NCBI GenBank assembly: GCA_017630215.1
Contig: JAGBVR010000003.1
Span: 1 to 64,000 of the forward strand
DNA from: Bacteroidales bacterium
GTDB taxonomy: Bacteria > Bacteroidota > Bacteroidia > Bacteroidales > UBA932
Reading direction: 5' to 3'
Length of the DNA: 64,000 bases
Part shown: piece after piece, positions 26,773 through 35,300 of the stretch
Layout of the letters: every line of letters begins with the position of its first letter
Numbering within the stretch: position 1 is the first letter of the stretch
Translations under genes and position numbers: made by a program
Notes under the pieces: generated by a model
Seen by the model: the letters and a program-made list of their open reading frames with translations, nothing else
Database searches by the model: none
What the model was told of the DNA's origin: nothing

Positions 26773-28026
26773 CTACTCCCCGAAGAGATAACGATGCTGC
26801 TCCGGTGTCAGGGTATCGATTTCGCAGCCCCAGTAAGCGAGCTTGCGGCGGGCAACTTCCTGATCGATTTCCAGAGGAACGTCATTGACCATCTGGCCTG
26901 GCTCACGGCTTATTTTCTGTGCGTTTTCAGCCAGATATCTTGCACTGAGAGCCTGGATTGCGAATGACATGTCCATAATCTCGGCCGGATGTCCGTCACC
27001 GGCTGCGAGGTTCACGAGTCTTCCCTCCGCGATGATATAGATCTTGTTACCATTCTCAAGAGTATAACCTATGATATTCTTACGGGCTGGCTTAACCTCC
27101 TTTGCGATTTCCTTGAGGCCAGCCACATCCACTTCGCAGTCGAAATGACCTGCATTACAGCAGATGGCCCCATCCTTCATCTTAGTGAAATGATCCTTGG
27201 TGATCACCCCGTCGCATCCGGTAACAGTCACGAAGATATCTCCGAGAGCAGCGGCCTGTTCCATCTTCATAACCTTGAAGCCATCCATCACGGCTTCCAT
27301 CGCCTTGATCGGATCCACTTCAGTGACAATCACTTCCGCACCGAGTCCCTTGGCACGCATAGCCACTCCCTTTCCGCACCAGCCATATCCAGCCACGACG
27401 ACATTCTTACCTGCCACGATGAGGTTTGTAGTACGGTTGATACCATCCCATACAGACTGGCCAGTACCGTAACGATTGTCGAAGAGATGCTTGCAGTCTG
27501 CATTGTTCACAAGCATCATAGGGAATTTCAGAGCCTTTGCATTGTTCAGCTGGACAAGTCTGAGGATACCTGTGGTAGTCTCCTCGCAACCTCCGATCAC
27601 GCCAGGGATAAGATCTTGATACTCAGTATGCATCAGGTTCACCAGATCACCGCCGTCATCGATGATGATGTTAGGTCCCACTTCGAGAACCCTTCTGATA
27701 TGGGCTTCGTATTCCTCCGGAGTGGCATCATACCACGCGAATACATTCAATCCCGCCTCGACAAGAGCCGCAGCCACATCATCCTGAGTCGAAAGCGGAT
27801 TGCTTCCTGTCACATACATCTCGGCTCCACCCGCCGCAAGAACTTCACACAGATATGCTGTCTTAGCCTCAAGATGAACAGAGAGAGCCACTTTCATTCC
27901 CTTGAACGGAAGAGTCTGACGGAACTCTTCCTCGAGGCCGTTCAGAAGAGGCATATGATGTCTGACCCAATCGATTTTCAGCCTGCCGTCCTGCCAGAGC
28001 TGAGGATTTCTTATTTCGCTTGCCAT
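26773..28026 (-). CDS. ahcY: S-adenosylhomocysteine hydrolase
   Basis: A 417-residue NAD-dependent enzyme splitting S-adenosylhomocysteine into adenosine and homocysteine. Conserved parts: HLEAKTAYLCEVLAAGGAEM, TTTGILRLVQL, the NAD motif VVAGYGWCGKGVAMRAKGLG and GHFDCEVDV. It is the shorter form, lacking the insertion and the C-terminal KPxxYRY tail of the eukaryotic type (it ends EQHRYLFGE). The ATG at 28026 (MASEIRNPQLW) is chosen because a longer frame starts at the -7 box. Promoter TATCTTTG at 28065-28058. Confidence 0.93.
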   Translation of the reverse strand: MASEIRNPQLWQDGRLKIDWVRHHMPLLNGLEEEFRQTLPFKGMKVALSVHLEAKTAYLCEVLAAGGAEMYVTGSNPLSTQDDVAAALVEAGLNVFAWYDATPEEYEAHIRRVLEVGPNIIIDDGGDLVNLMHTEYQDLIPGVIGGCEETTTGILRLVQLNNAKALKFPMMLVNNADCKHLFDNRYGTGQSVWDGINRTTNLIVAGKNVVVAGYGWCGKGVAMRAKGLGAEVIVTEVDPIKAMEAVMDGFKVMKMEQAAALGDIFVTVTGCDGVITKDHFTKMKDGAICCNAGHFDCEVDVAGLKEIAKEVKPARKNIIGYTLENGNKIYIIAEGRLVNLAAGDGHPAEIMDMSFAIQALSARYLAENAQKISREPGQMVNDVPLEIDQEVARRKLAYWGCEIDTLTPEQHRYLFGE

Positions 28027-28057
28027 AATTATTCTTTCTTTTGGTATTTTTCGGGTG

Positions 28058-28084
28058 CAAAGATAGGGATTTTTCATAATTTTG
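28058..28084. promoter_or_regulatory. Divergent -7 boxes for ahcY and fabG
   Basis: CAAAGATA at 28058-28065 is TATCTTTG on the minus strand, 31 bp before the ahcY ATG. TAATTTTG at 28077-28084 on the plus strand lies 21 bp before the fabG ATG. Both match TAnnTTTG. No clear -33 element was seen. Confidence 0.6.
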
Positions 28085-28105
28085 CGGGAGTAAAACTATA
28101 AGATT

Positions 28106-28852
28106 ATGGGACTGTTAGACGGAAAGACCGCCCTGGTGACAGGTGCAACACGTGGCATCGGAAGGGCAATCGCATTGAAATTTGCATCAGAAGGCGCGGA
28201 TATCGCATTCACATACCGGTCACAGGAGGAGGCTGCCCTGACTCTGACTGCGGAAATCGAAGCAATGGGAGTACGTGTCAAGGCATATAAATCAGACGCA
28301 GCTTCATTTGAAGATGCACATAATGTCGTTGCGGATGCAAAAGATACCTTCGGGCATATAGACATTCTGGTCAATAATGCCGGAATAACAAAGGACGGAC
28401 TGATGATGCGCATGGATGAGGCCGCTTGGGATGCAGTGATCGGCACAAACCTGAAGTCAGCATTCAATTTCATCCACGCATGCACACCGATAATGGCCCG
28501 CCAACGAAACGGAAGCATCATCAACATGTCATCCGTAGTGGGAGTATCAGGCAATGCCGGACAATGCAATTACTCTGCATCCAAGGCCGGACTGATCGGA
28601 CTTTCCAAATCAATAGCAAAGGAAATGGGACCGAGGGGAATCCGTTCTAACTGCATTGCTCCAGGCTTCATTGCCACAGATATGACAGAAGCCCTCCCTG
28701 AAAATCTCCGTCAGGAATGGGAGAAACAGATCCCTCTTCGCCGCGGTGGCCAGCCGGAAGATGTTGCCAAAGTAGCACTCTTTCTAGCCAGCGACCTGTC
28801 GTCATATGTTACAGGACAGGTTATCAACTGCTGCGGCGGAATGAATTGTTAA
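28106..28852 (+). CDS. fabG: 3-oxoacyl-ACP reductase
   Basis: A 248-residue short-chain dehydrogenase of fatty-acid elongation. Visible motifs: TGATRGIGRA (NADP binding), NNAGITKDGLMMRM, the catalytic Ser in INMSSVVG and YSASKAG. The C-terminal VTGQVINCCGGM is close to the usual VTGQTLHVNGGM. Start ATG 28106 with its own promoter. A terminator follows directly, so it is monocistronic. FabG paralogues with other roles exist, but the motif set is typical. Confidence 0.92.
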   Translation: MGLLDGKTALVTGATRGIGRAIALKFASEGADIAFTYRSQEEAALTLTAEIEAMGVRVKAYKSDAASFEDAHNVVADAKDTFGHIDILVNNAGITKDGLMMRMDEAAWDAVIGTNLKSAFNFIHACTPIMARQRNGSIINMSSVVGVSGNAGQCNYSASKAGLIGLSKSIAKEMGPRGIRSNCIAPGFIATDMTEALPENLRQEWEKQIPLRRGGQPEDVAKVALFLASDLSSYVTGQVINCCGGMNC

Positions 28853-28855
28853 GAG

Positions 28856-28890
28856 AAAATGTGGTGATTTCGCCACATTTTTCTTTTTCT
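28856..28890 (+). terminator. fabG terminator
   Basis: AAAATGTGG (28856-28864) pairs perfectly with CCACATTTT (28873-28881). The stem runs into a T-rich tract (TTCTTTTTCTT). It begins three bases after the fabG stop. Confidence 0.8.
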
Positions 28891-28970
28891 TATCATTTTT
28901 CAACTTTTCTTATGTGAAGTTTTTCTCTTTTTTATGTCCTGGATCATTTATTCTGCCTTAATTGCAGAGT

Positions 28971-29762
28971 ATGAAAAGGATTGCCGCCGCCATTGATCTT
29001 TTACTTCCCCGCACCTGCATTGTGTGCGGGAAAAGGCTTCTGTTTTCAGAGCAGCATATCTGCCTGCTTTGTGCATCCGAAATGCCATTGACCCGTTTCT
29101 GGAAACAAAGTCATAACCCTATGAGCGACCGTTTCAATGACATCATACAAAAAAATCTCATCAATGGGAAAGCGGTCATTACCATGAGCTGCCACGAAAT
29201 GCCGGAAACAGCTGATGTATGTCCTGCATCATGCAGGGAGCCCTACGCATATGCCGCAGCACTGTTTACATATCATGCCGAAGCTCCATTCAGATTCATA
29301 CCATACAATATCAAATATAAAGGAGATATCCGTGCCGGAGAATATTTCGGAAGGATGCTGGGTGCCAGACTTATACCAGAGGAGCATTGGAAGGATGCCG
29401 ACATCGTCATTCCGGTGCCTCTGCATTGGACCAGAAGATTCAGACGCGGATACAATCAGGCAGAGGCCATTGCATCAGGCCTTGCCTCAGCGATGGAAAT
29501 CCCTGTCAGAAACGATATACTTTTCCGTCGCAAGCGTACCAGGACTCAGACAAAACTGAATATGGAAGAAAAGGGTCGCAATGTCGCTGGAGCATTCAAA
29601 GCAAGGAAATGTGATCCCGGAGAGTACCGGCATATCATCATCGTGGATGATGTATTTACTACCGGCAGCACCTTGCATGCCTGCTTTGTGGCCCTACGGT
29701 CAGTCTTCCCGCCGAGCGTGAGGATCAGCGTGGCTACGCTGGGGTTTGTGGGAGAGGGATAA
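28971..29762 (+). CDS. comF: ComF family phosphoribosyltransferase-like protein
   Basis: A 263-residue ComF-type protein. N-terminal zinc-finger cysteines in RTCIVCGKRL and CLLCASEMP are followed by a type I phosphoribosyltransferase fold with RRGYNQAEAIASGLA and the PRPP motif IIIVDDVFTTGST. ComF is needed for DNA uptake in naturally competent bacteria; in Bacteroidota its role is not settled. The ATG at 28971 (MKRIAAAID) is preferred to a TTG nine bases upstream. The last codons (VRISVATLGFVGEG) recur as a diverged copy at 31552-31599. Confidence 0.9.
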   Translation: MKRIAAAIDLLLPRTCIVCGKRLLFSEQHICLLCASEMPLTRFWKQSHNPMSDRFNDIIQKNLINGKAVITMSCHEMPETADVCPASCREPYAYAAALFTYHAEAPFRFIPYNIKYKGDIRAGEYFGRMLGARLIPEEHWKDADIVIPVPLHWTRRFRRGYNQAEAIASGLASAMEIPVRNDILFRRKRTRTQTKLNMEEKGRNVAGAFKARKCDPGEYRHIIIVDDVFTTGSTLHACFVALRSVFPPSVRISVATLGFVGEG

Positions 29763-29787
29763 GGGCAAAAAGATGCCCAGTCGGGGC

Positions 29788-29830
29788 CGGGCATGACAGC
29801 CTAGTAGTCATGCCCGACTTGATCGGGCAT
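29788..29830. repeat. Overlapping alternative hairpins after comF
   Basis: CGGGCATGAC (29788-29797) pairs with GTCATGCCCG (29807-29816). The right arm can instead form ATGCCCGA (29810-29817) with TCGGGCAT (29823-29830). The two hairpins exclude each other. The sequence resembles common REP elements and may also end comF transcription. Confidence 0.6.
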
Positions 29831-29920
29831 CTCAATATCGGGCAGCATCAACCTCGCTACCTTAGGGTTTGCGTATTATCCATGAGAAGTACGGTTATGA
29901 TGGATAGGATTGGCAGTCTT

Positions 29921-30056
29921 GTCCATGAAAACAGGGATTTCTGTGGACGCGAGAACGAGATTGAGGCTTCTGTCCACGAAATGTGCCGTTTGGGTGGACA
30001 CGACGGCCAGTTTGATGTTTCTGCCCTCGAAAAGGGTCACTCTGATGGACAGCCCC
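29921..30056. repeat. Three spaced hairpins of the TCCA..TGGA type
   Basis: GTCCA (29921-29925) pairs with TGGAC (29944-29948), with GAAA/TTTC inside. GTCCAC (29972-29977) pairs with GTGGAC (29994-29999), with AAA/TTT inside. A weaker third unit (CTGCCC..GGACAG) lies at about 30021-30052. The stretch 29831-30250 has an open frame of 147 codons, but its sequence is explained by these palindromes and I do not call it a gene. Confidence 0.55.
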
Positions 30057-30104
30057 TGACTGAGATAGACTCTAGAGGTTGGACTAAGGGCACAAAGCAG
30101 CGGA

Positions 30105-30169
30105 GCGAGCCCTTCGGCGTGGCTCGCGCAGCTTGCTTTGAGCGGCTGGCCGGCGTATTTGCCAGCCGC
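30105..30169. repeat. Two GC-rich hairpins
   Basis: GCGAGCC (30105-30111) pairs with GGCTCGC (30121-30127). GCGGCTGGC (30142-30150) pairs perfectly with GCCAGCCGC (30161-30169). They continue the hairpin field upstream of the transposase. Confidence 0.6.
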
Positions 30170-30256
30170 GTTGCCTGCCGGTCAAGTCTCCGGTCTCAAA
30201 ATCGTGAACTGAGCAGGAAAAGGGTTCATTTTCTACCCGTTAAGTGCAAATAATCT

Positions 30257-30343
30257 TCAATTTCCAAGAAAAGGCCTATATTTCTGGAAGTTAGCAGCAA
30301 AATGTTATCAATTTCCAAGGAAATGGGCATTTTTCTGGAAGTT
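30257..30343. repeat. REP pair upstream of the transposase (R1, R2)
   Basis: Two near-identical units, each TTCCA-n-GAAA..TTTC-TGGAA followed by GTT. R1 spans 30257-30292 with core AAAAGGCCTATATTT. R2 spans 30309-30343 with core AAATGGGCATTTTT. They end about 25 bp before the transposase ATG. Matching units (R3, R4) lie just after the gene. Confidence 0.75.
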
Positions 30344-30368
30344 ACAGGGACGATCAAACACAAAATAT

Positions 30369-31301
30369 ATGAAGAAGGATTTTGGTGCTCTGAATTTTTC
30401 GGAGAAGGAGAGGATTTGTGAAAGTATATATATCAGCCATGGACCGTATTGGCATGTATATACTGACGGGAGCAGGATGCAGAACATATTCTGTTGTGAT
30501 AAGGACTTCATGGCTGGAATGTGGTGTCTGGCGGCAGGAGTACATTTGTGCAAGGGAGTACTGATGCTCACGTTCGAGTTAATGACCAACCACGTACATC
30601 TGATTCTGGCTGGCAAACGAGAGGATTGCATTAAAGCATTCGACCTGTTCGCAGCAAGACTAAAAAAAGCGTTCCCAAAAAGGGAGCGAGCCATCGATTG
30701 GAGTCAGTTCAAAATGGACATGCTACAGATAGAAAGTCTCCAGGCATTGCGCAACGAGATTATTTACGCCAATCGCAATGCTTTTGTAGCAAACCCGTCA
30801 TACACACCGGACTCATACCCTTGGGGAGGAGGATGTGCATATTTCTGCCCTTGGATTCAACATCTCAAGCCTGTTCCTTTTGGAGAGTTACCCATCCTGA
30901 CACAAAGAGGAATCCTCCACACAAGAGACATCTCACAATTCTCAGGCTTAAGAGCAATAGACTCAATGCCCTTCATCCCATCCTTCTGCAACATCAAACT
31001 CGGAGAAAGTATGTTCAGGGACGCCCGAAGCTATTTCAATTCGCTCACCCGCAATGCAGAAGCCTTCAGCCAGATAGCATCGAGGCTGAAAGACACCATC
31101 TTCCTCACAGACGAAGAACTCTACTCAGTGATATGCTCACACATCAGCAAAGAGTACTCTGTCAAGACTCCCTCACAGCTCAGTGCACAGCAAAAGATCG
31201 ACACCGCCCGCCGCATGCACTTTGGCTACAACGCCTCCAACCAGCAGCTCAGAAGAATGCTGCGGATGGACCTGTCTGTCTTGGAAGAACTATTTCCTTA
31301 A
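30369..31301 (+). CDS. IS200-like REP-associated tyrosine transposase (RAYT)
   Basis: A 310-residue protein with a Y1 transposase (HUH) domain. The HUH motif is in LMTNHVHLIL (His75, His77), and the likely catalytic tyrosine is Tyr133 in NEIIYANRNAFV. The C-terminal half (about 145-310) is an extension ending in helical, basic MHFGYNASNQQLRRMLRMDL, perhaps DNA binding. Such stand-alone enzymes are tied to REP palindromes, and here matching hairpins flank the gene on both sides with no other transposon part, accessory tnpB or target duplication visible. ATG start at 30369. The gene appears intact. Activity is inferred, not shown. Confidence 0.85.
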   Translation: MKKDFGALNFSEKERICESIYISHGPYWHVYTDGSRMQNIFCCDKDFMAGMWCLAAGVHLCKGVLMLTFELMTNHVHLILAGKREDCIKAFDLFAARLKKAFPKRERAIDWSQFKMDMLQIESLQALRNEIIYANRNAFVANPSYTPDSYPWGGGCAYFCPWIQHLKPVPFGELPILTQRGILHTRDISQFSGLRAIDSMPFIPSFCNIKLGESMFRDARSYFNSLTRNAEAFSQIASRLKDTIFLTDEELYSVICSHISKEYSVKTPSQLSAQQKIDTARRMHFGYNASNQQLRRMLRMDLSVLEELFP

Positions 31302-31375
31302 GTTTCCCGTCACAGGAAAGGCGTTTGCGGGAGGGGCTTAGGGTTACTGCTTTTAACATTATAAAAATCGCTGAC

Positions 31376-31452
31376 TTCCAAGAAAAGAGCCCTGTTTCTG
31401 GAAGTTGAGGGTAAAACGATGTGCACTTCCAAGCAAAGGGGCTTTTTTCTGG
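31376..31452. repeat. REP units after the transposase (R3 and truncated R4)
   Basis: R3 has TTCCA (31376-31380) and TGGAA (31399-31403) with GAAA/TTTC inside. R4 starts TTCCA at 31427-31431 but breaks off after TTTCTGG (to 31452), where sequence related to the transposase gene begins. The pair mirrors R1 and R2 upstream. Confidence 0.7.
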
Positions 31453-31599
31453 CCGACGAGGAACTCTACTCGGTAATTTGTTCACATATTAACAAAGAAT
31501 ACTCAGTTAAGGTCCCATATCAACTCTGCGCACAGCAAAAGATCGACACCGGACGTACGGATCAGCGTTGCCACTCTGGGGTTTGTGGGAGGGGGCTAA
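31443..31599 (+). pseudogene. Chimeric scar: transposase fragment joined to a ComF C-terminus
   Basis: From 31443 the translation FFLADEELYSVICSHINKEY and SVKVPYQLCAQQKIDT matches the transposase segment IFLTDEELYSVICSHISKEY, with mostly synonymous base differences. After a frame change, 31552-31599 reads DVRISVATLGFVGGG and stop, matching the ComF C-terminus SVRISVATLGFVGEG, again with mainly silent differences. No start or full domain remains. The pattern suggests recombination bringing in diverged relatives rather than simple decay of a recent tandem copy. Confidence 0.75.
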
Positions 31600-31665
31600 A
31601 CCAGATAGTGTGCGGAGATTGGGCTCGGGGGTACAAAGCAGGCCGCATAAGATTGAATGCCGGTC

Positions 31666-31818
31666 GGCCACAAAATGCCTATGTTTTTGTGGCCGGGCAG
31701 AGTTGTCCCCGATGAAACTGTCAATTCATCCGGGATAGCGTGCTTTTTCGGTCAAAATCGAGAGAATAAGCCGTTTTTGTAAAGTTGTCCCGGACAAAAC
31801 GCTCATTTCATCCGGGAC
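31666..31818. repeat. Three more REP-like hairpins
   Basis: CGGCCACAAAA (31666-31676) pairs perfectly with TTTTGTGGCCG (31686-31696). GATGAA (31712-31717) pairs with TTCATC (31726-31731), inside TCCC/GGGA. GTCCCGGA (31787-31794) pairs with TCCGGGAC (31811-31818). They share the plan of a GC-rich outer stem with an A-run/T-run inside. Nothing else was found in 31600-31828. Confidence 0.65.
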
Positions 31819-31828
31819 AGCCTTACGT

Positions 31829-32328
31829 TTAATATTCTGTCATTACTGAAATTCCGGCAGTGCGGTCGACAACGGCCACGGCATCCAGGCCAAAGGCAAA
31901 CGAACTCTTGACCAGACTCATGTCTCCACCATCCGGAACACGACAGTCAACAAGGTATCTATGAAGAAATAAATTGGAGTTATGCTCAAATGACACCCTG
32001 ATTTGTGCATAAACTATCCTATCAATAGAATTCTCAAAAAGAGTTAAAATCCCTAATACAACGCATCCCGCTTCAAGGCCATGTAATGTCTGCCTTAGAT
32101 TCTGCAAACACCTCTTCAAGAGAGGAAGGATTCTGAAACGTTCTGATTGAGGAGATTTTTAATTCCACAAAACGCCTTTACCTTTATTCAGGCTGTCTCC
32201 AAGAGGAAGTCATGTGAATCAATCGTATAACAATCTTCCGCAATTAATGTTGCGGGAACCATAACTTCAGTCCATGAATAGTCTGCCCAATCAACAAGTG
32301 CCTTATTCTTCTCAAGCTCACAGTCGAC
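31829..32328 (-). pseudogene. Decayed copy of the C-terminal module of the adjacent lipoprotein
   Basis: Reading leftward in shifting frames gives pieces parallel to the C-terminal module of the gene at 32388. ELEKNKALVDWADY then ATLIAEDCYTIDSHDFLLET matches ELENIKAVLDWDQY and SLLAENTYILDELDFQLRT. LEEVFAESKADITW matches IMEIFAKSHADKTY. GILTLFENSIDRIVYAQIRV with SFEHNSN matches ITLFADDGQLLYPIYAKATL with SFTHNIH. Stops, a frameshift near 32125 and an internal deletion separate them. The final part (to MTEY at 31829) matches nothing I know. The order of blocks is the same as in the intact gene, so it is a dead paralogous module. Confidence 0.7.
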
Positions 32329-32346
32329 CTCTCAGACCTTGTTTCA

Positions 32347-32397
32347 GTTACGCTCTTCTCTGATGACGGACAGCTCCTCTGTCCTCTCTACACAAAG
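32347..32397 (+). repeat. Inverted partial copy of the lipoprotein gene end
   Basis: Read on the plus strand, 32347-32397 encodes VTLFSDDGQLLCPLYTK, matching ITLFADDGQLLYPIYAK encoded on the minus strand at 32513-32463. About 40 of 51 bases agree, so the two form an inverted repeat with a 65-bp spacer across the 3' end of the lipoprotein gene. Its last ten bases overlap the coding end. The transcript could fold into a long imperfect hairpin here. Confidence 0.7.
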
Positions 32398-35300
32398 ATT
32401 ATGATGATATCCTTCTTAGCTGTGCATGCATCGTGGATATTATGAGTAAATGAGAGTGTTGCCTTTGCATAGATTGGGTAAAGGAGCTGTCCGTCATCAG
32501 CGAAGAGGGTGATTGTACCGTTAAGGTTGTCTGCAGCCCACTTCTGAGTTGAGTAAGGAACTGTCATAGCCTCGTCAACATATACACCCCAGATACGAAC
32601 CTCAGTATCGATACCGTAGGTCTTGTCTGCATGTGACTTAGCGAAGATCTCCATGATGCTTGTTGCTTCCTGATCAACGAGATTCTCAACAGAAGGCTCA
32701 ACAGAGCTCTTAAGAACTACGTTCTCGTAAACCTTAGCACTTGCTGACATACCAGGTACACGTGTTACGCGAACTATGTCACCAAACTCGAATGTAAGAG
32801 GATCTTTAGTTCTGAGCTGGAAGTCGAGTTCATCAAGAATGTAAGTGTTCTCAGCGAGGAGGGATGCCTTGACGTCAACTACTGTACCAGCATACTGATC
32901 CCAATCTAATACAGCCTTAATATTCTCAAGCTCACCAAGGGCATTAACTTCTACCTCATTAGCAGAGAGAAGGACATCACCCCTGAGAATATCAAACTTG
33001 ACTTTAAGATTGTTCTCAATCTCACTGGCGACATTGAAATACTGACAGAGATCCACAAGATGAATTGTGTAAACACCCTCAGAGTTGATCTGACCTAATA
33101 CTTTAACATACTTAACATCGTTTTCATCTGTAGTCATGCGGACCTCAGATGGAATGAGGTAGTTCTCAGGAAGCTCTGGCTTAGCTGTGATAGTGTATAC
33201 GAAGTCTACACCGAACCAAGTGTCGATAGTACGCTCGAATACATATCCATCAGGATTAAGGATGTTATTAGCGACCTGATGGTTATAGAGACGAACGAAC
33301 GAGTTGTCAACGTTTGCGTCAACCCGGAAGTTGAGGTTAGTCAGATAGTCAGGAACGTTAGTCACTACATTCTCGGGATCCATAAGGACAGCAAGCATTA
33401 CGTCGTTAACCTTTGCAAGATTAGCTTCATTGAAGCCTGCATTCTCTACACCAAGTTCTTCGTATGCATCAGCAACGAGTGCCTCAACACCTTCGAACTG
33501 TGTAGTACCTGGAACAAGCATAAGAGCAACTTCACGCTCAATCTCAACAGTCTCCGGAAGGGCGCCAAGCGTTATAGATCCTGTGATTATTAATTCCAGA
33601 TCATCATTGGATGCAAGTATTTCAAAACTATATGTATTTTCAGTATCACCGAACTCATATCCAGACAGCACTATATCAGCAGATCCCGCACGTGCCACTG
33701 TTGGAGGAGTAATGTTCTGGAAGGTAATTACGGATGGGTCTACAATATGATCACCACATTTTACCGTCTTGGTAATCTGATATTCGGAATCAGGGCGAAG
33801 AAAGTACTCAAGATTATATATATTATCATATCGCACGTTATTTATGATAGGCTTGGCGTACGGCTCATTATTATCACCACGAAGGTCTAAAGCCCGTTGG
33901 AGCGTCCAGTCGTATGTTACGGATTCAAAACGAACAGTTTCTTTATGAACATTACTATCCGAATCGGAGGAGCCACCGCCGGTGCCCTCTTTGACGCAAC
34001 GGACAGAGCTGCCGAACGCGCGATTGCTGTAGGTCGACGGACCGACGCTGCGATGGTTGTTGAAGCTCAGATTATACGCGCAGCCGCCGTTAGGCGAGGC
34101 AGACCAATAGCCGCCGTCGCCGACACCGCTCAGACTGCCGTCGTCGTCGTAGCGATGACCCGAAGCAGGGTACCAAGTTGTTGAAGGTGAACTGATGCCG
34201 AACGACATTCCTTCGTTTGTACTATCGTATGTTGTATCATCAAATCCGGCTTTTGCCCAGACACCATTGCTGCCACCGTCAGGTACACGCCAACCGACAG
34301 GACATGGATCGTAAATTGATTTCGTCTGATGTGAAATAGTCCATAAAGAGTCACGAGAGGAATAACACCAATCATAATCTGACGAGGAGACCCCTGTCAC
34401 AAATGTCGTCGGATGGGAGGTCACATAATCAACTGTGCCGGTCGAAGAACTTGTTGACACTGCTGACGGCCAGGTGATGGTGGACTTGGCTATGGTATTG
34501 CTGCTGATTGAAGAAGAACCAAGGAACGGATCCTTTCTTCCCCACTGGTAAAGAAGGCCAAGAGCACCGACGTCGCCTGGAGTGGCGGAGGTAGCACCAA
34601 GGTTGCGGTCCATCATTGTACCGGCGTTGTTCTTGTACACCTGTTCCTCCGGCTGGTCGGTAAGCCAGATATGCCATGACCAGAGAATGTTACCTGACGC
34701 ATCCTTGGCCGCGATGACGGCGTTACCCTCCTTGAAGGTCTCTGCGGTCTGAAAGGTGATGCAACCGTCTGTGTAAACGGCATTCTTCACCAGATCTCCC
34801 ACATTCGGAGTCACATCAGTTCCGAAGCTCTCCCAAAGCACCTCCGCTTTGGATACTATGCCGACAGAAGTACTGCTGTTGCCCTTGACGGTGCTGAACT
34901 TGTACGACCCGGCAGATGATACGATGTAGCTGTTTGCAGTTCCTGCTTCCGACAGATTGATTACTGTCGTTGCGGAGGAATTATCATCTCCTTCAATCTC
35001 GCCGCCGATCGAACCGCCCAACGTAACTGTAGGCATCAACTTCAGAGTCTTACGACTGATTGTATTTGTAACATCACTTGAGTACGTCCAGACAGACTGC
35101 TCATCATCATAAAGGCCTAGCTCAAGAGAGTTGTATGTTCCGACAGGGAGCGGAACATATAGACACATGTCCGAAGCCTTGGTCAACTCATTGAAGTTCA
35201 ATGTGATTGTCTTCTCTGAGGCAGCCGAAGCCGATGATGTCTCGATCACAGGATAATCTGCAGTCAGGTCTGCTGCGAATGTTCCGTTGATCTTCTTGTC

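Noticed and set aside
29810-30253. A 147-codon open frame between comF and the transposase
   Set aside because: It starts at TTG and runs through at least five palindromes; the protein has no domain-like pattern, so the frame is a by-product of the hairpin field.
31419-31715. A 98-residue gene after the transposase
   Set aside because: Its content is an out-of-frame mixture of transposase and ComF fragments and non-coding hairpins.
29788-31818. A CRISPR array
   Set aside because: The repeats are palindromic, unevenly spaced and variable, without constant repeats, unique spacers of equal length or cas genes.
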